A stretch of DNA of 64,000 nucleotides. Origin: Pseudomonas sp. HR96 (GTDB lineage: Bacteria; Pseudomonadota; Gammaproteobacteria; Pseudomonadales; Pseudomonadaceae). Below the pieces are notes generated by a model. That model searched no databases. It worked only from the letters and a program-made list of their open reading frames with translations, and was not told the DNA's origin. The stretch covers positions 1,967,001 to 2,031,000 of the forward strand of contig NZ_CP139141.1 of assembly GCF_034059295.1 (NCBI RefSeq), given 5' to 3'. How positions within the stretch are numbered: position 1 is the stretch's first letter; each line of letters begins with the position of its first letter. Below, one piece after another: positions 27,371-37,020 of this stretch. Both the position numbers and the translations under genes were made by a program.

Positions 27371-28558
27371 ATGAACCAGGATCCGATCGTCATCGTCAGC
27401 GCCGTTCGCACCCCCATGGGCGGCCTGCAGGGTGAACTGAGCAATGTCACTGCCCCGCAACTGGGCGCCGTGGCCATTCGCGCCGCCGTCGAGCGCGCCG
27501 GCCTCGACTTCGCCGCCGTCGACCAGGTGCTGTTCGGCAACGTGCTGTCCGCCGGCCTCGGCCAGGCGCCGGCCCGCCAGGCGGCGCTGGGCGCCGGCCT
27601 GCCCAGCGCCACCCCTTGCACCACCTTGAACAAGATGTGCGGCTCGGGCATGCAGGCCGTGCTGCTGGGCCATGACGCGCTGCTGGCGGATTCGGCCAGG
27701 GTGCTGGTGGCCGGCGGCATGGAGAGCATGTCCAACGCCCCGTACCTGCTCGACCGCGCCCGTGGTGGCTACCGCATGGGCCATGGGCGGGTGCTCGACC
27801 ACATGTACCTCGACGGCCTGGAAGACGCCTACGAACCCGGCCGGCTGATGGGCACCTACGCCGAAGACTGCGCCCAGCGCCTGGGCTTCAGCCGCCAGGC
27901 CCAGGACGACTACGCCCTGCGCTCGCTGCAGCGAGCGCGCCAGGCCATGCAGGAAGGCGCCTTCACCGACGAGCTGGTGCCAGTGCCGGCCACCCGCGGC
28001 AAGGAGCGGGTGCTGATCGAGCAGGACGAACAACCGCCCAAGGCGCGCCCGGAGAAGATCCCCACCCTCAAGCCGGCGTTTCGCGAGGGCGGTACGGTGA
28101 CCGCTGCCAATTCCAGTTCCATTTCCGACGGCGCCGCAGCGCTGGTGCTGATGCGCCGCAGCGAGGCCGAGCACAGGGGCTTGGCGCCGCTGGCGCTGAT
28201 CCACGGCCATGCCGCCTTCGCCGACGCCCCCGGGCTGTTCCCCACCGCACCCATCGGCGCGATCCACGCCCTGCTCAAGCGGGTCGGCTGGCAGCAGGGC
28301 GAGGTCGACCTGTGGGAAATCAACGAGGCCTTCGCGGTGGTGGCCATGGCCGCCCAGGCGCAGCTTGAACTGCCCGTCGAACGCCTCAACGTGCACGGCG
28401 GCGCCTGCGCCCTGGGCCACCCCATCGGCGCCTCCGGGGCGCGCATCCTGGTGACGCTGCTCTGGGCCCTGCGCCAGCGCCGGCTGTCACGCGGGGTTGC
28501 GGCCATCTGCATCGGTGGCGGCGAAGCCACCGCCATCGCCATCGAATGCCTGTATTGA
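27371..28558 (+). CDS. fadAx: Acetyl-CoA acetyltransferase (thiolase)
   Basis: 395 residues, full-length thiolase. The acylated Cys90 is in [12 protein letters not shown]; the general acid-base residues are in [19 protein letters not shown] and in [13 protein letters not shown] 27371 is 78 bases after the SDR gene. The enzyme cleaves 3-ketoacyl-CoA to acetyl-CoA and a shortened acyl-CoA, the last step of the pathway encoded by this operon. An A-rich Hfq/Crc-like motif sits at its translation start region. Confidence 0.92.
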   Translation: MNQDPIVIVSAVRTPMGGLQGELSNVTAPQLGAVAIRAAVERAGLDFAAVDQVLFGNVLSAGLGQAPARQAALGAGLPSATPCTTLNKMCGSGMQAVLLGHDALLADSARVLVAGGMESMSNAPYLLDRARGGYRMGHGRVLDHMYLDGLEDAYEPGRLMGTYAEDCAQRLGFSRQAQDDYALRSLQRARQAMQEGAFTDELVPVPATRGKERVLIEQDEQPPKARPEKIPTLKPAFREGGTVTAANSSSISDGAAALVLMRRSEAEHRGLAPLALIHGHAAFADAPGLFPTAPIGAIHALLKRVGWQQGEVDLWEINEAFAVVAMAAQAQLELPVERLNVHGGACALGHPIGASGARILVTLLWALRQRRLSRGVAAICIGGGEATAIAIECLY

Positions 28559-28568
28559 GGAGCTCGCC

Positions 28569-29696
28569 ATGCTAGCCACCGCCGAACAACAACAGATTGC
28601 CGACGCCGCGCGCCATTTCGCCCAGGAGCGCCTGCGGCCTTTTTCCGAACAGTGGGACCGCGACCACAGCTTTCCGCGCCAGGCTCTGGCGCAAATGGCC
28701 GAGCTAGGCTTCTTCGGCATGCTGGTGCCCGAGCAGTGGGGCGGCAGCGACACCGGCTACCTGGCCTACGCCATGGCCCTGGAGGAAATCGCCGCCGGTG
28801 ACGGCGCCTGCTCGACCATCATGAGCGTGCACAACTCGGTGGGCTGCGTGCCGATTCTGACCTTTGGCAGCGAGCAGCAGAAAGCCCGGTTTCTCGAACC
28901 GCTGGCCAGTGGCGCGATGCTCGGCGCCTTTGCCCTCACCGAAGCCCAGGCCGGCTCCGACGCCAGCAACCTGAAGACCCGCGCCCGCCGCGATGGCGAC
29001 CATTATGTGATCAGCGGCAGCAAGCAGTTCATTACCTCCGGCAAGAACGCCGGCGTGGTGATCGTCTTCGCCGTCACCGACCCGGCGGCCGGCAAGCGCG
29101 GCATCAGCGCCTTCCTGGTGCCCACCGAGACCCCGGGCTACCAGGTCACCCGCGTCGAACACAAGCTGGGGCTGCATGCCTCGGACACCTGCCAGATCGT
29201 CTTCGACGAGGTGCGCATTCCCGAGAGTTATCGGCTGGGCGAGGAGGGCCAGGGCTACAGGATCGCTCTGGCCAACCTCGAGGGCGGGCGCATCGGTATC
29301 GCCGCCCAGGCCGTGGGCATGGCCCGCGCGGCGTTCGAGGTGGCCCGCGACTATGCCCGCGAGCGCCACAGCTTCGGCAAGGCGCTGATCGAACACCAGG
29401 CGGTGGCCTTTCGCCTGGCCGACATGGCCACCCAGATCGCCGTCGCCCGGCAGATGGTCTGGCATGCCGCCGCCCTGCGTGACGCCGGCCAGGCGGCGCT
29501 CACCGAAGCATCCATGGCCAAGCTGTTCGCCTCGGAAATGGCCGAGAAGGTCTGCTCCGACGCCTTGCAGACCCTGGGCGGCTACGGTTACCTGAATGAC
29601 TTTCCGCTGGAGCGCATCTACCGCGACGTGCGCATCTGCCAGATCTACGAAGGCACCAGTGACATCCAGCGCATGGTCATCGCGCGCAACTTGTGA
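28569..29696 (+). CDS. Acyl-CoA dehydrogenase, short/branched-chain type
   Basis: 375 residues. FAD and substrate motifs: [73 protein letters not shown], and the catalytic Glu in [16 protein letters not shown], as in short-chain and branched-chain acyl-CoA dehydrogenases. It begins 10 bases after the thiolase stop with AGGAG before the ATG. It makes the enoyl-CoA substrate of the hydratase that follows. Confidence 0.92.
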   Translation: MLATAEQQQIADAARHFAQERLRPFSEQWDRDHSFPRQALAQMAELGFFGMLVPEQWGGSDTGYLAYAMALEEIAAGDGACSTIMSVHNSVGCVPILTFGSEQQKARFLEPLASGAMLGAFALTEAQAGSDASNLKTRARRDGDHYVISGSKQFITSGKNAGVVIVFAVTDPAAGKRGISAFLVPTETPGYQVTRVEHKLGLHASDTCQIVFDEVRIPESYRLGEEGQGYRIALANLEGGRIGIAAQAVGMARAAFEVARDYARERHSFGKALIEHQAVAFRLADMATQIAVARQMVWHAAALRDAGQAALTEASMAKLFASEMAEKVCSDALQTLGGYGYLNDFPLERIYRDVRICQIYEGTSDIQRMVIARNL

Positions 29697-29710
29697 AGGA
29701 GGCTTGTGAC

Positions 29711-30484
29711 ATGACGTACGACACGCTCTTGCTGGAAATCCACGACCGCGTGGGGCTGATCACCCTCAACCGCCCCGAAGCGCTGAACGCACTCAACGCG
29801 CGCCTGATCGACGAGCTCAACCAGGCTTTGGACAGTCTGGAGGGCAATCCCGAGATCGGCTGCATCGTGCTGACCGGCTCCGCCAAGGCCTTCGCCGCCG
29901 GCGCCGACATCAAGGAAATGGCCGGCCTGGGCTATCCCTCGATCTACCTTGACGACCTCTTCGTCGAAGGCGACAAGGTGGCCAACCGGCGCAAACCGCT
30001 GATCGCCGCCGTGGCTGGTTTCGCCCTGGGCGGCGGCTGCGAGCTGGCGATGATGTGCGACTTCATCCTGGCCGCCGACAACGCGCGCTTCGGTCAGCCG
30101 GAAATCAAGCTCGGCGTGCTGCCCGGGATGGGCGGCACCCAGCGCCTGACCCGCGCGGTGGGCAAGGCCAAGGCCATGGAACTGTGCCTGACCGGGCGCC
30201 TGATGGACGCCGCTGAAGCCGAGCGCGCCGGTCTGGTGGCCCGGGTAGTGCCGGCCGAGCGCCTGCTCGAGGAGGCCTTGCAGGTGGCGGCCGACATTGC
30301 CGGCAAGTCGCTGCCGATTGCCATGATGGTCAAGGAGAGCGTCAACCGCGCCTTCGAAGTCAGCCTGGCCGAAGGCGTGCGTTTCGAGCGGCGGGTGTTT
30401 CACGCCGCCTTCGCCACTGAAGATCAGAAGGAGGGCATGGCAGCCTTCGTCGCCAAACGCCCGGCGCAGTTCAAGCACCGCTGA
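29711..30484 (+). CDS. fadB1x: Enoyl-CoA hydratase
   Basis: 257 residues, crotonase family. The oxyanion segment [18 protein letters not shown] and the catalytic region [19 protein letters not shown] followed by [20 protein letters not shown] include both conserved glutamates. It starts 14 bases after the dehydrogenase with AAGGAGG. It hydrates trans-2-enoyl-CoA to 3-hydroxyacyl-CoA, completing a four-enzyme beta-oxidation set with the SDR and thiolase. No CoA ligase is in the operon, so the substrate must be activated elsewhere. Confidence 0.92.
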   Translation: MTYDTLLLEIHDRVGLITLNRPEALNALNARLIDELNQALDSLEGNPEIGCIVLTGSAKAFAAGADIKEMAGLGYPSIYLDDLFVEGDKVANRRKPLIAAVAGFALGGGCELAMMCDFILAADNARFGQPEIKLGVLPGMGGTQRLTRAVGKAKAMELCLTGRLMDAAEAERAGLVARVVPAERLLEEALQVAADIAGKSLPIAMMVKESVNRAFEVSLAEGVRFERRVFHAAFATEDQKEGMAAFVAKRPAQFKHR

Positions 30485-30507
30485 GCGACGCGCGACAGCG
30501 CTCTACT

Positions 30508-31299
30508 CTATAAGGCGGGCAGCGGCTCGCTGCTGCCCGGCCAGCGGCTGAGCACTTCGAAACCATCGTCGGTGACCGCCACCATGTGTTCCCACTGCGC
30601 CGACAGCGACTGGTCGCGGGTGACCACAGTCCAGCCATCGCCCAGGGTCTTGACCCCGGCCTTGCCGGCGTTGAGCATCGGTTCGATGGTGAAAATCATC
30701 CCGGTCTTGAGCCTCAGGCCTTCGCCCGGGTTGCCGTAGTGCAGCACCTGCGGCTCGTCGTGGTAGACCTTGCCGATGCCGTGGCCGCAGTACTCGCGCA
30801 CCACGCTGTAGCCGTCACGCCGGGCCACGCTCTGGATGGCATGGCCGACGTCTCCCAGGGTGGCGCCCGGGCGCACCGCACGGATGCCGGCGCACATGGC
30901 TTCATAGGTGGTGGCTACCAGCTGCCGGGCTTGCGGGCTGGGCTCGCCGACGAAGTACATGCGGCTGGTATCCCCGTACCAGCCGTCCTTGACCACTGCG
31001 ATATCGATATTGAGGATGTCGCCATCGACCAGCGGCTGGTCGTCGGGGATGCCGTGGCACACCACCTGGTTGACCGAGGTGCAAACCGTCTTGGGAAAGC
31101 CGTGGTAGCCGATGTTGCCGGGGATGGCACCCTGAACATTGACGATGTAGTCGTGGCACAGGCGGTCGAGCTCGTTGCTGGTGACGCCTGGCACCACGTG
31201 GGCGGCGATCATCTCCAGCACCTGCGCGGCCAGTTGCGCTGCCTGGCGCGACTGCGCCACCTCGGCGGCAGTCTTGAGAACCACACGACTCTTGCTCAT
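30508..31299 (-). CDS. map: Type I methionine aminopeptidase (probable second copy)
   Basis: 263 residues. The five metal ligands are visible: DIAVVKDGWYGDTSRM (two Asp), EYCGHGIGKVYHDEP (His), FTIEPMLN (Glu) and QWEHMVAVTDDG (Glu). ATG 31299 is preferred over a start three codons earlier. The enzyme removes N-terminal Met from new proteins. It is not beside rpsB/tsf, where the housekeeping copy of Pseudomonas lies, so this is probably an accessory paralogue; that depends on the rest of the genome. Convergent with the enoyl-CoA hydratase gene. Confidence 0.92.
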   Translation of the reverse strand: MSKSRVVLKTAAEVAQSRQAAQLAAQVLEMIAAHVVPGVTSNELDRLCHDYIVNVQGAIPGNIGYHGFPKTVCTSVNQVVCHGIPDDQPLVDGDILNIDIAVVKDGWYGDTSRMYFVGEPSPQARQLVATTYEAMCAGIRAVRPGATLGDVGHAIQSVARRDGYSVVREYCGHGIGKVYHDEPQVLHYGNPGEGLRLKTGMIFTIEPMLNAGKAGVKTLGDGWTVVTRDQSLSAQWEHMVAVTDDGFEVLSRWPGSSEPLPAL

Positions 31300-31502
31300 G
31301 AATAACACTCTGGAAGTCAGCGAAGCGCCGCAGCGACCGGTAGCGGCGCTGGCGGCAATCTGCCAAGTATATTTAAAGCGCCAATCTTTAACACCTTTCG
31401 TCCACTCGACGGCGCCGCTTGAAATTTTCCCCGAGCCGCAGACTCCTAATTAGGCGAGCACTGGCTCGGCTTGTCCTGCCTATTTATCGAGGTAAATGCA
31501 AA

Positions 31503-31775
31503 ATGGCTAATACCGGAAATAACAACCCAGGCAACTTCGCTAACGACAAACAAAAAGCATCCGAAGCTGGACAGAAAGGGGGGCAGGCCAGCACTGGCAC
31601 CACCCGCGACAACAACACCGGCAACAATCAGCAAGGTAACCAGACCCAGCGTGACCAAGGGCAGAAAGGCGGCCAGGGTCAAGGTTCTGGCGGCAACTTC
31701 GCGAACGACCGCGAAAAAGCCTCGCAAGCCGGGCAGAAAGGCGGCCAGCACAGCCACGACAACGACCGCAAATAA
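31503..31775 (+). CDS. KGG-motif stress protein with a duplicated unit
   Basis: 90 residues, very hydrophilic and rich in Gly, Gln, Asn. The unit GNFANDKQKASEAGQKGGQ occurs near the N-terminus and again as GNFANDREKASQAGQKGGQ near the C-terminus, with a third QKGGQ between. This is the KGG motif of GsiB-like stress proteins, which are probably disordered and linked to desiccation or heat stress. GAGGT precedes the ATG. The two copies point to internal duplication. Confidence 0.85.
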   Translation: MANTGNNNPGNFANDKQKASEAGQKGGQASTGTTRDNNTGNNQQGNQTQRDQGQKGGQGQGSGGNFANDREKASQAGQKGGQHSHDNDRK

Positions 31776-31965
31776 GCCCGAAGCCTGGCCCTGAGGGGCC
31801 GGAAGGGCACGTACGGCGACCGTCCGTCGTGCCCGCTACCGCCTATCCGTGAGTGGTTCAAGCCACTGGGTAATGGGCCGATGAATTGCATGAGCGTAGT
31901 CAAGGTGCGTGGTTTGAACCGCACCCGCTCTTCACTTCATTCGGCCTCTTGCCACGGGTATTGCG

Positions 31966-32517
31966 ATGACCACTCATATCGTTCACTTCACCGGCGCGAT
32001 CAATTCCACCACCTGTGGCCAGTTGATCGACAAGTGCTCCAAAGCCATCGCGCAAGACGCCTCGGAAATACTGCTGACGGTCGCCACCATGGGCGGCGAA
32101 TGCAGTTACGGCTTCACCATGTTCAACTTTCTGCGTTCATTGCCAATTCCGGTACATACCCATAACCTGGGCACGGTCGAGTCCATGGGCAATATCCTGT
32201 TCCTTGCGGGAGAGCGCCGTACCGCCGGCAAGCACAGCAAGTTCCTGTTCCACCCTTTCCACTGGAACCTGCACGGCGCCATCGACCACGCGCGCATGTC
32301 GGAATACTCCATGACCCTGGATCACGACCTGCAGGCCTACGCGCGCATCGTCGCCGAACGCACCGAAGGGGCGCAGGAATCCCTGGACATCGCACGTTAT
32401 CTGATCGCTGCCCCGCGCATCCTCGACCCGGAACATGCCGTGACGACCGGCATGATCCAAGCCGTGGAAGAGCTGCGCATCAATCCAGGGTCAGTGGCCT
32501 GGGGCATTCACGAGTAA
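31966..32517 (+). CDS. Orphan ClpP-like serine protease
   Basis: 183 residues with the ClpP/crotonase-type fold: a substrate strand VATMGGECSYGFTMFNFL, the nucleophile segment NLGTVESMGNILFLAGERR (Ser in ESMG), and the His segment KFLFHPFHWN, in the same order as in ClpP (Ser-His-Asp). The third residue is probably the Asp in PRILDPEHAV. No ATPase partner is nearby; it is shorter than ClpP (about 207) and lacks a clear propeptide. The ribosome binding site is weak. Its 3' end overlaps by 27 bases the convergent SRPBCC gene. Activity and partner are unknown. Confidence 0.75.
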   Translation: MTTHIVHFTGAINSTTCGQLIDKCSKAIAQDASEILLTVATMGGECSYGFTMFNFLRSLPIPVHTHNLGTVESMGNILFLAGERRTAGKHSKFLFHPFHWNLHGAIDHARMSEYSMTLDHDLQAYARIVAERTEGAQESLDIARYLIAAPRILDPEHAVTTGMIQAVEELRINPGSVAWGIHE

Positions 32518-33279
32518 GGTCTGTTCTTCGTCACGCACCGGGTGCACGAACAGAAAGTCGTGCTCCGGCTCACCGCCCATGGTCTGCGGGCTGACCTGGC
32601 CGGTTTCCAGTTGCGCCTTCAAGCTGCGCAGCAGGTTGTGCACTGCCTTGTCGGCGAACTTGCCGAGCAGCGCCGCCAAGGCGTGGCCAGCCGCGCCGGC
32701 CGGAGCCTTGCACGCCACCATCACGCGAATCAGGGTGGTCTTGCCGTCATTGCCCTCGGCGAAGTCGGCGACCACGTCATGGTCCCACGGGCCCTGCCAG
32801 GCGGAGGTCCAGCGCAGCCGCTGGGCGCTGCGCGACACGCTGCGCACCTGGGTGCAACGCAGCGTCTGCTGCAGCGGGCCGTGGGCGCGCCATTCGTAGG
32901 TGCCTTCGCCGACCTCCTCGATTTCGTCGATCCACGGGATCAGCGCACCCAGGTTGGCCGGCTCGCGGCAATAGTCGAACACTTCTTCCAGCGGCCGCTC
33001 GATGGCGATGCTGCGGCTGACCACGCGGGTGGCCGGGCTGCGCAGTTGCCGCGCATGGGCCTTGCGCTCGGCGAGCGCCTGCTTGACCTGGCAATTACCC
33101 GAATAGCCGCGCCACGCCGCGCCGGCGCCGGCCACCAGTTGTGCCAGGCCGAGCACGCCACCCTGGCGTACGCCGTTGAGCAGCAACAAGGCGCCAGCCA
33201 CCATGGACACGCCGCGTTCACCTCGTGACAGGTTGGCCTGCGGCCGCTGCTCGATAACCTGTGGCAGTTGATCCGTCAT
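32491..33279 (-). CDS. Membrane-anchored SRPBCC protein with DUF2892-like N-terminus
   Basis: 262 residues. Residues about 15-60 form a hydrophobic hairpin (LSRGERGVSMVAGALLLLNG, then GVLGLAQLVAGAGAAWRGY) like the DUF2892/YgaP membrane domain. The rest is an SRPBCC (cyclase/dehydrase) domain starting RSIAIERPLEEVFDYCREP and including IPWIDEIEEVGEGTYEWRA. Such proteins are common in Pseudomonas near stress genes. The ligand is unknown. It is convergent with the ClpP-like gene. Confidence 0.78.
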   Translation of the reverse strand: MTDQLPQVIEQRPQANLSRGERGVSMVAGALLLLNGVRQGGVLGLAQLVAGAGAAWRGYSGNCQVKQALAERKAHARQLRSPATRVVSRSIAIERPLEEVFDYCREPANLGALIPWIDEIEEVGEGTYEWRAHGPLQQTLRCTQVRSVSRSAQRLRWTSAWQGPWDHDVVADFAEGNDGKTTLIRVMVACKAPAGAAGHALAALLGKFADKAVHNLLRSLKAQLETGQVSPQTMGGEPEHDFLFVHPVRDEEQTLLVNAPGH

Positions 33280-33365
33280 GATTGTTTTTCCTCTGCGATA
33301 TCACCTAGTTCACAGAGTGAAGAGCATGCGGGGTCGTTCCCTCGATCCGACCCAAGGTAGCCCGC

Positions 33366-34142
33366 CTAGAAATCCGTTGGCAGTGGCTCGCGCAGCCACT
33401 TCTCGGCCAGCCCGTTCAAGCTGCCATCGCTCCTGGCCGTGGCGATCACCTCGTCGACCTTGGCCGTCAAGGCGCTTTCGCCCTTGGCGATGCCCACGTA
33501 GCAGCCGGAATCCTTGAGCTTGAATTTCAGCAGGGGCGGGCGCTTGGGGTTTTTTTCGGCGATCACGGCCATGGTCGCATTGCCACTGGCGATCAGCTGC
33601 ACCTGGCCGGCGAGAAAGGCCGAGATCGAGGTGTTGTTGTCTTCGAAACGCTTCACTGTGGTGCCTTCGGGCGCCACCTTGCTGACTTCCAGGTCTTCCA
33701 GGGCGCCGCGCGCCAGGCCGATGCTCTTGCCGGCCAGATCGGCCGGGCCGTGCACCTGTACCTCCTGCGGCCCGTACACGGCCATGTAGAAGGGTGCGTA
33801 CTTGTGGCTGAAATTGATCACCTCTTCGCGTTCGGCGGTCTTGCCCAGGCTGGAGATGGTCAGGTCGACCTTGCCGGTGGTGAGGAAGGGGATGCGGTTG
33901 GCCGAGCTGACCGGGGTCAACTGCAGCTTGACCCCCAGCCGGTCGGCGATCAGCTGCGCCATGTCGATGTCCAGGCCGCGTGGCTTGAGGTCAGGGCCGA
34001 CCGAGCCGAAGGGCGGAAAATCCTGCGGCACGGCGACCTTGAGCACGCCGCGCCCGGTGATGTCGGACAGCGCGTCGGCGTGGGCGGTGCACGCCAGGCC
34101 GGTGAGGATCAGGGCAGGCAGGAAACGGCGCAATGCATTCAT
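33366..34142 (-). CDS. Periplasmic amino-acid-type solute-binding protein
   Basis: 258 residues, SBP family 3. Signal peptide MNALRRFLPALILTGLACTAHA, then the family signature VAVPQDFPPFGSVGPDLKPR and GLDIDMAQLIADRLGVKLQL, and the domain-2 segment KSIGLARGALEDLEVSKVA. GAGG precedes the ATG. No permease or ATPase lies next to it, so it would have to use components encoded elsewhere. It is the nearest gene downstream of the glucarate-dehydratase-like gene (92 bases), so shared expression is possible. Confidence 0.9.
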   Translation of the reverse strand: MNALRRFLPALILTGLACTAHADALSDITGRGVLKVAVPQDFPPFGSVGPDLKPRGLDIDMAQLIADRLGVKLQLTPVSSANRIPFLTTGKVDLTISSLGKTAEREEVINFSHKYAPFYMAVYGPQEVQVHGPADLAGKSIGLARGALEDLEVSKVAPEGTTVKRFEDNNTSISAFLAGQVQLIASGNATMAVIAEKNPKRPPLLKFKLKDSGCYVGIAKGESALTAKVDEVIATARSDGSLNGLAEKWLREPLPTDF

Positions 34143-34233
34143 GGGGCCTCGGTGCGGGTTGCGAGTGAATGCATTCTTCTAGCAATTCATGGGCCGGCCT
34201 CGTCGCGTGGGCAGAGCCCCCACGCCAAGCGCT

Positions 34234-35508
34234 TCAGAATCGCGGCTTGAGCGCCTGCCAATCCGGCTTGTACTTGCGCATCTGGCGCACATCGTCGCGC
34301 TGGCGGATGCCGCAGCTGAGGAACTGCTCGTGCAGCTTGGCCAGCTGGTCCTGATCGATTTCCAGGCCCAGCCCCGGCGCGCGAGTGATCTGCACGCAGC
34401 CGTCGACGATCGGCAGCTTGCCGCCCTTGATCACCTCTTCGTCGGGCTCCTGCCAGGGGTAGTGGGTGTCGCAGGCGTAGTCCAGGTTGGGCACCGAGGC
34501 GGCGACGTGGGCCATGGCCATCAGGCTGATGCCCAGGTGCGAATTGGAATGCATCGACACCCCCAGACCGAAGGTCTGGCACATTTTCGCCAGCATCTGG
34601 GTGTCGCGCAGGCCGCCCCAGTAATGGTGGTCGGCGAGCACGATCTGCACGCTGCCGAGGGCCACGCTGCGGCGAAACTCGTCGAAGTCGGTGACCACCA
34701 TGTTGGTCGCCAGGGCCAGGCCGGTGCGCTTGTGCAGTTCGCTCATGCCCTCCAGGCCGGGGCAGGGGTCTTCGTAATACTGCAGGTCGTCACCCAGCAG
34801 CTCGGCCATGCGGATGGCGGTCTCCAGCGACCAGTTGCCGTTCGGGTCGATGCGCAGCGGGTAGCCGGGAAAGGCTTTCTTCAAAGCCTTGATGCACGCC
34901 ACCTCATGCTCGGGCGGCAGGGTGCCGGCCTTGAGCTTGATGCTCTTGAACCCGTAGGCCTCGATCATGCGCCCGGCCTGGGCGACGATCTGCGCCTCGC
35001 TCAGCGCTTCGCCCCAGCTGTCGGGCGCGTAGGGCGCGTCGATGTGCTCGGCGTACTTGAAGAACAGGTAGGCGCTGAACGGCACCCGGTCGCGGATCGC
35101 GCCGCCCAGCAGGTCCACCAGCGGCACGTTGAGGTAGCGCGCCTGCAGGTCGAGGAAGGCCACTTCGAACGCTGAGTAGGCATTGCTCGCCGCCTTGCTG
35201 GCGTGGGAGCCGGGCGCCAGTTCGGCACCGGCCAGGCTCGCCGGCTTGTGCGCCGCGACGGTGGCCTGGACCACGCTGCGCAGCTGGTTGAGGTTGAAGG
35301 GGTCCAGGCCCAGCAGTTGCTCGCGGACCTGCTGCTGGATCAACAGCGCCGGTGCATCGCCGTAGCTTTCGCCGAGGCCGATGTAGCCGTTGTCGCTTTC
35401 GATTTCGATGATCGAGCGCAGCGCCCAGGGTTCGTGGATGCCGCTGGCGTTGAGCAGCGGCGGGTCGCGAAAGGCGATGGGAGTAACGGTTACGCGGACG
35501 ATTTTCAA
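34234..35508 (-). CDS. Glucarate-dehydratase-like enolase superfamily enzyme
   Basis: 424 residues of the GlucD group of the enolase superfamily. The catalytic Lys motif SIKLKAGT, metal ligands in RIDPNGNWS, YYEDPCPG and TNMVVTDFDEF, and the His segment LADHHYWGGL followed by SMHSNSHLGISLMAMAH are present, so it should dehydrate an acid sugar to a 2-keto-3-deoxy acid. It is shorter than usual GudD (about 446), and several motif residues differ, so the substrate may not be D-glucarate. Start is a TTG with GGGAG seven bases upstream, overlapping the TGA of the MFS gene by 4 bases; the two are translationally coupled. Confidence 0.85.
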   Translation of the reverse strand: MKIVRVTVTPIAFRDPPLLNASGIHEPWALRSIIEIESDNGYIGLGESYGDAPALLIQQQVREQLLGLDPFNLNQLRSVVQATVAAHKPASLAGAELAPGSHASKAASNAYSAFEVAFLDLQARYLNVPLVDLLGGAIRDRVPFSAYLFFKYAEHIDAPYAPDSWGEALSEAQIVAQAGRMIEAYGFKSIKLKAGTLPPEHEVACIKALKKAFPGYPLRIDPNGNWSLETAIRMAELLGDDLQYYEDPCPGLEGMSELHKRTGLALATNMVVTDFDEFRRSVALGSVQIVLADHHYWGGLRDTQMLAKMCQTFGLGVSMHSNSHLGISLMAMAHVAASVPNLDYACDTHYPWQEPDEEVIKGGKLPIVDGCVQITRAPGLGLEIDQDQLAKLHEQFLSCGIRQRDDVRQMRKYKPDWQALKPRF

Positions 35509-36905
35509 GAGGCGGCTCCCGAGAGGTCAGGGTCGAAGGTCTGGCAGTGCGCAGAGGAACTGGCTGGCGGTTCGCCGGCGCGCCCGGGCGCCGCAGCGTG
35601 CACAGGCAGGTCGCCACGCGGCTTGGTGCGGGCGAAAAACACCACCGCAGCGGCCACCAGCGAGGTGATCGCCAGGCCATACAGGCCGCCCTCGATCGAG
35701 CCGGTGGTCTGTTCGAGAAAACCGAAGGCGGTGGGCGCGACGAAGCCGCCGAGGTTGCCGATGGAGTTGATCAGGGCGATCACGGCGGCGGCGATGCGGG
35801 CGTCCAGATAGCCTTGTGGAATCGGCCAGAACAGCGCCGAGGCCGCCTTGAAGCCGACTGCGGCGAAGCATATGGCGACAAAGGCGAACACCGGGCCACC
35901 GGTGGTGGACATGAACATGCCGACGGCGGCGATCACCAGGGTCAGGGAGACCCACGCCTGCTGGTGTTTGAAGCGCGCCGCCAGGGCGGCAAAGCCGTAC
36001 ATGGCGACGATCGAGATCAGCCATGGGATAGAGTTGAACAGGCCGACCTCGAAGTCGCCCAGGGTGCCCATCTTCCTGATCATGCTTGGCAACCAGAAGG
36101 TGGCGCCGTAGATGGTCAAGGCCACGGAGAAATAGATGAAGCAGAACAATGCGATCTGCCGGTCCGCCAGCAGCTTGAACATCGACGGCCGCACGCTGTG
36201 CTCGGCCTCACGCTCAAGCTGCTCCAGGGCGATGGTCTCGACCAGGGCCTGCTGCTCGTCACGGCTCAGCCACTTGGCCTGGTTCGGGTACGATTGCAGC
36301 CAGAACCAGACGAAACCGCACAGCACGATGGAGGCGAAGCCTTCGATCAGAAACATCCACTGCCAGCCGTGCAGCGCCAGCCCGCTGACCTGGAGCAGGG
36401 CGCCGGACACCGGCCCGGAGATGACCGAGGCCAACGCCGAGCCGCTGAGAAAGACCGCCATCGCCTTGCCGCGCTCGGACGCCGGCAGCCACTGGGTGAA
36501 GTAGTAGATGATGCCAGGGAAGAAGCCGGCTTCGGCGGCGCCCAGGATGAAGCGCAGCACGTAGAAGCTGGTCTCGCCCTTGACGAAGGCCATGGCCATG
36601 GCTGCCGCGCCCCAGGTCAGCATGATCCGCGCCAGCCAGGCACGGGCACCGTAGCGTTGCAAGAGGATGTTGGAGGGGACTTCGAACAGCGCATAGCCGA
36701 TGAAGAACAGCCCTGCGCCCAAGCCGTAGGCTGCGGCGCCGATGCCCAGGTCGGTTTCCATATGGCTGCGCACGAAGCCGATGTTGACCCGGTCGATGTA
36801 GTTGACGATGAACATCACCACGAACAGCGGCAACACATGGCGTTTGACCTTGGCGGCAGCCCGGGCAAGGGTGGCCGGGTCGATCGAGCGGGTGGTATCG
36901 GTCAC
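35505..36905 (-). CDS. MFS transporter, anion:cation symporter type
   Basis: 466 residues with 12 predicted membrane helices. The ACS-family signature FIVNYIDRVNIGFVRSHM and the helix-5 segment GAAEAGFFPGIIYYFTQWLP mark it as a tartrate/glucarate/aromatic-acid-type symporter. GTG 36905 is chosen since CTGGAG lies six bases upstream; a TTG two codons earlier is too close. It shares an operon with the glucarate-dehydratase-like enzyme and so probably imports that enzyme's substrate. Divergent from a LysR gene. Confidence 0.88.
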   Translation of the reverse strand: MTDTTRSIDPATLARAAAKVKRHVLPLFVVMFIVNYIDRVNIGFVRSHMETDLGIGAAAYGLGAGLFFIGYALFEVPSNILLQRYGARAWLARIMLTWGAAAMAMAFVKGETSFYVLRFILGAAEAGFFPGIIYYFTQWLPASERGKAMAVFLSGSALASVISGPVSGALLQVSGLALHGWQWMFLIEGFASIVLCGFVWFWLQSYPNQAKWLSRDEQQALVETIALEQLEREAEHSVRPSMFKLLADRQIALFCFIYFSVALTIYGATFWLPSMIRKMGTLGDFEVGLFNSIPWLISIVAMYGFAALAARFKHQQAWVSLTLVIAAVGMFMSTTGGPVFAFVAICFAAVGFKAASALFWPIPQGYLDARIAAAVIALINSIGNLGGFVAPTAFGFLEQTTGSIEGGLYGLAITSLVAAAVVFFARTKPRGDLPVHAAAPGRAGEPPASSSAHCQTFDPDLSGAAS

Positions 36906-36920
36906 GGGCAACTCCAGGAA

Positions 36921-36930
36921 TTATTTTTTT
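36921..36930 (-). promoter_or_regulatory. Candidate Hfq/Crc A-rich motif before the MFS ribosome binding site
   Basis: On the transcript of the MFS-dehydratase operon AAAAAAATAA lies immediately upstream of the Shine-Dalgarno CTGGAG. It fits the A-rich pattern of Hfq/Crc translational repression sites. Prediction only. Confidence 0.4.
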
Positions 36931-37020
36931 GGTTGGCGTCTGGCGTGGCATGATCATGGGCCGGGGCATTGATCCCCGTCCAATTCAACTTGGCTCATGA
37001 TTGATACCCGGAATGGATCA

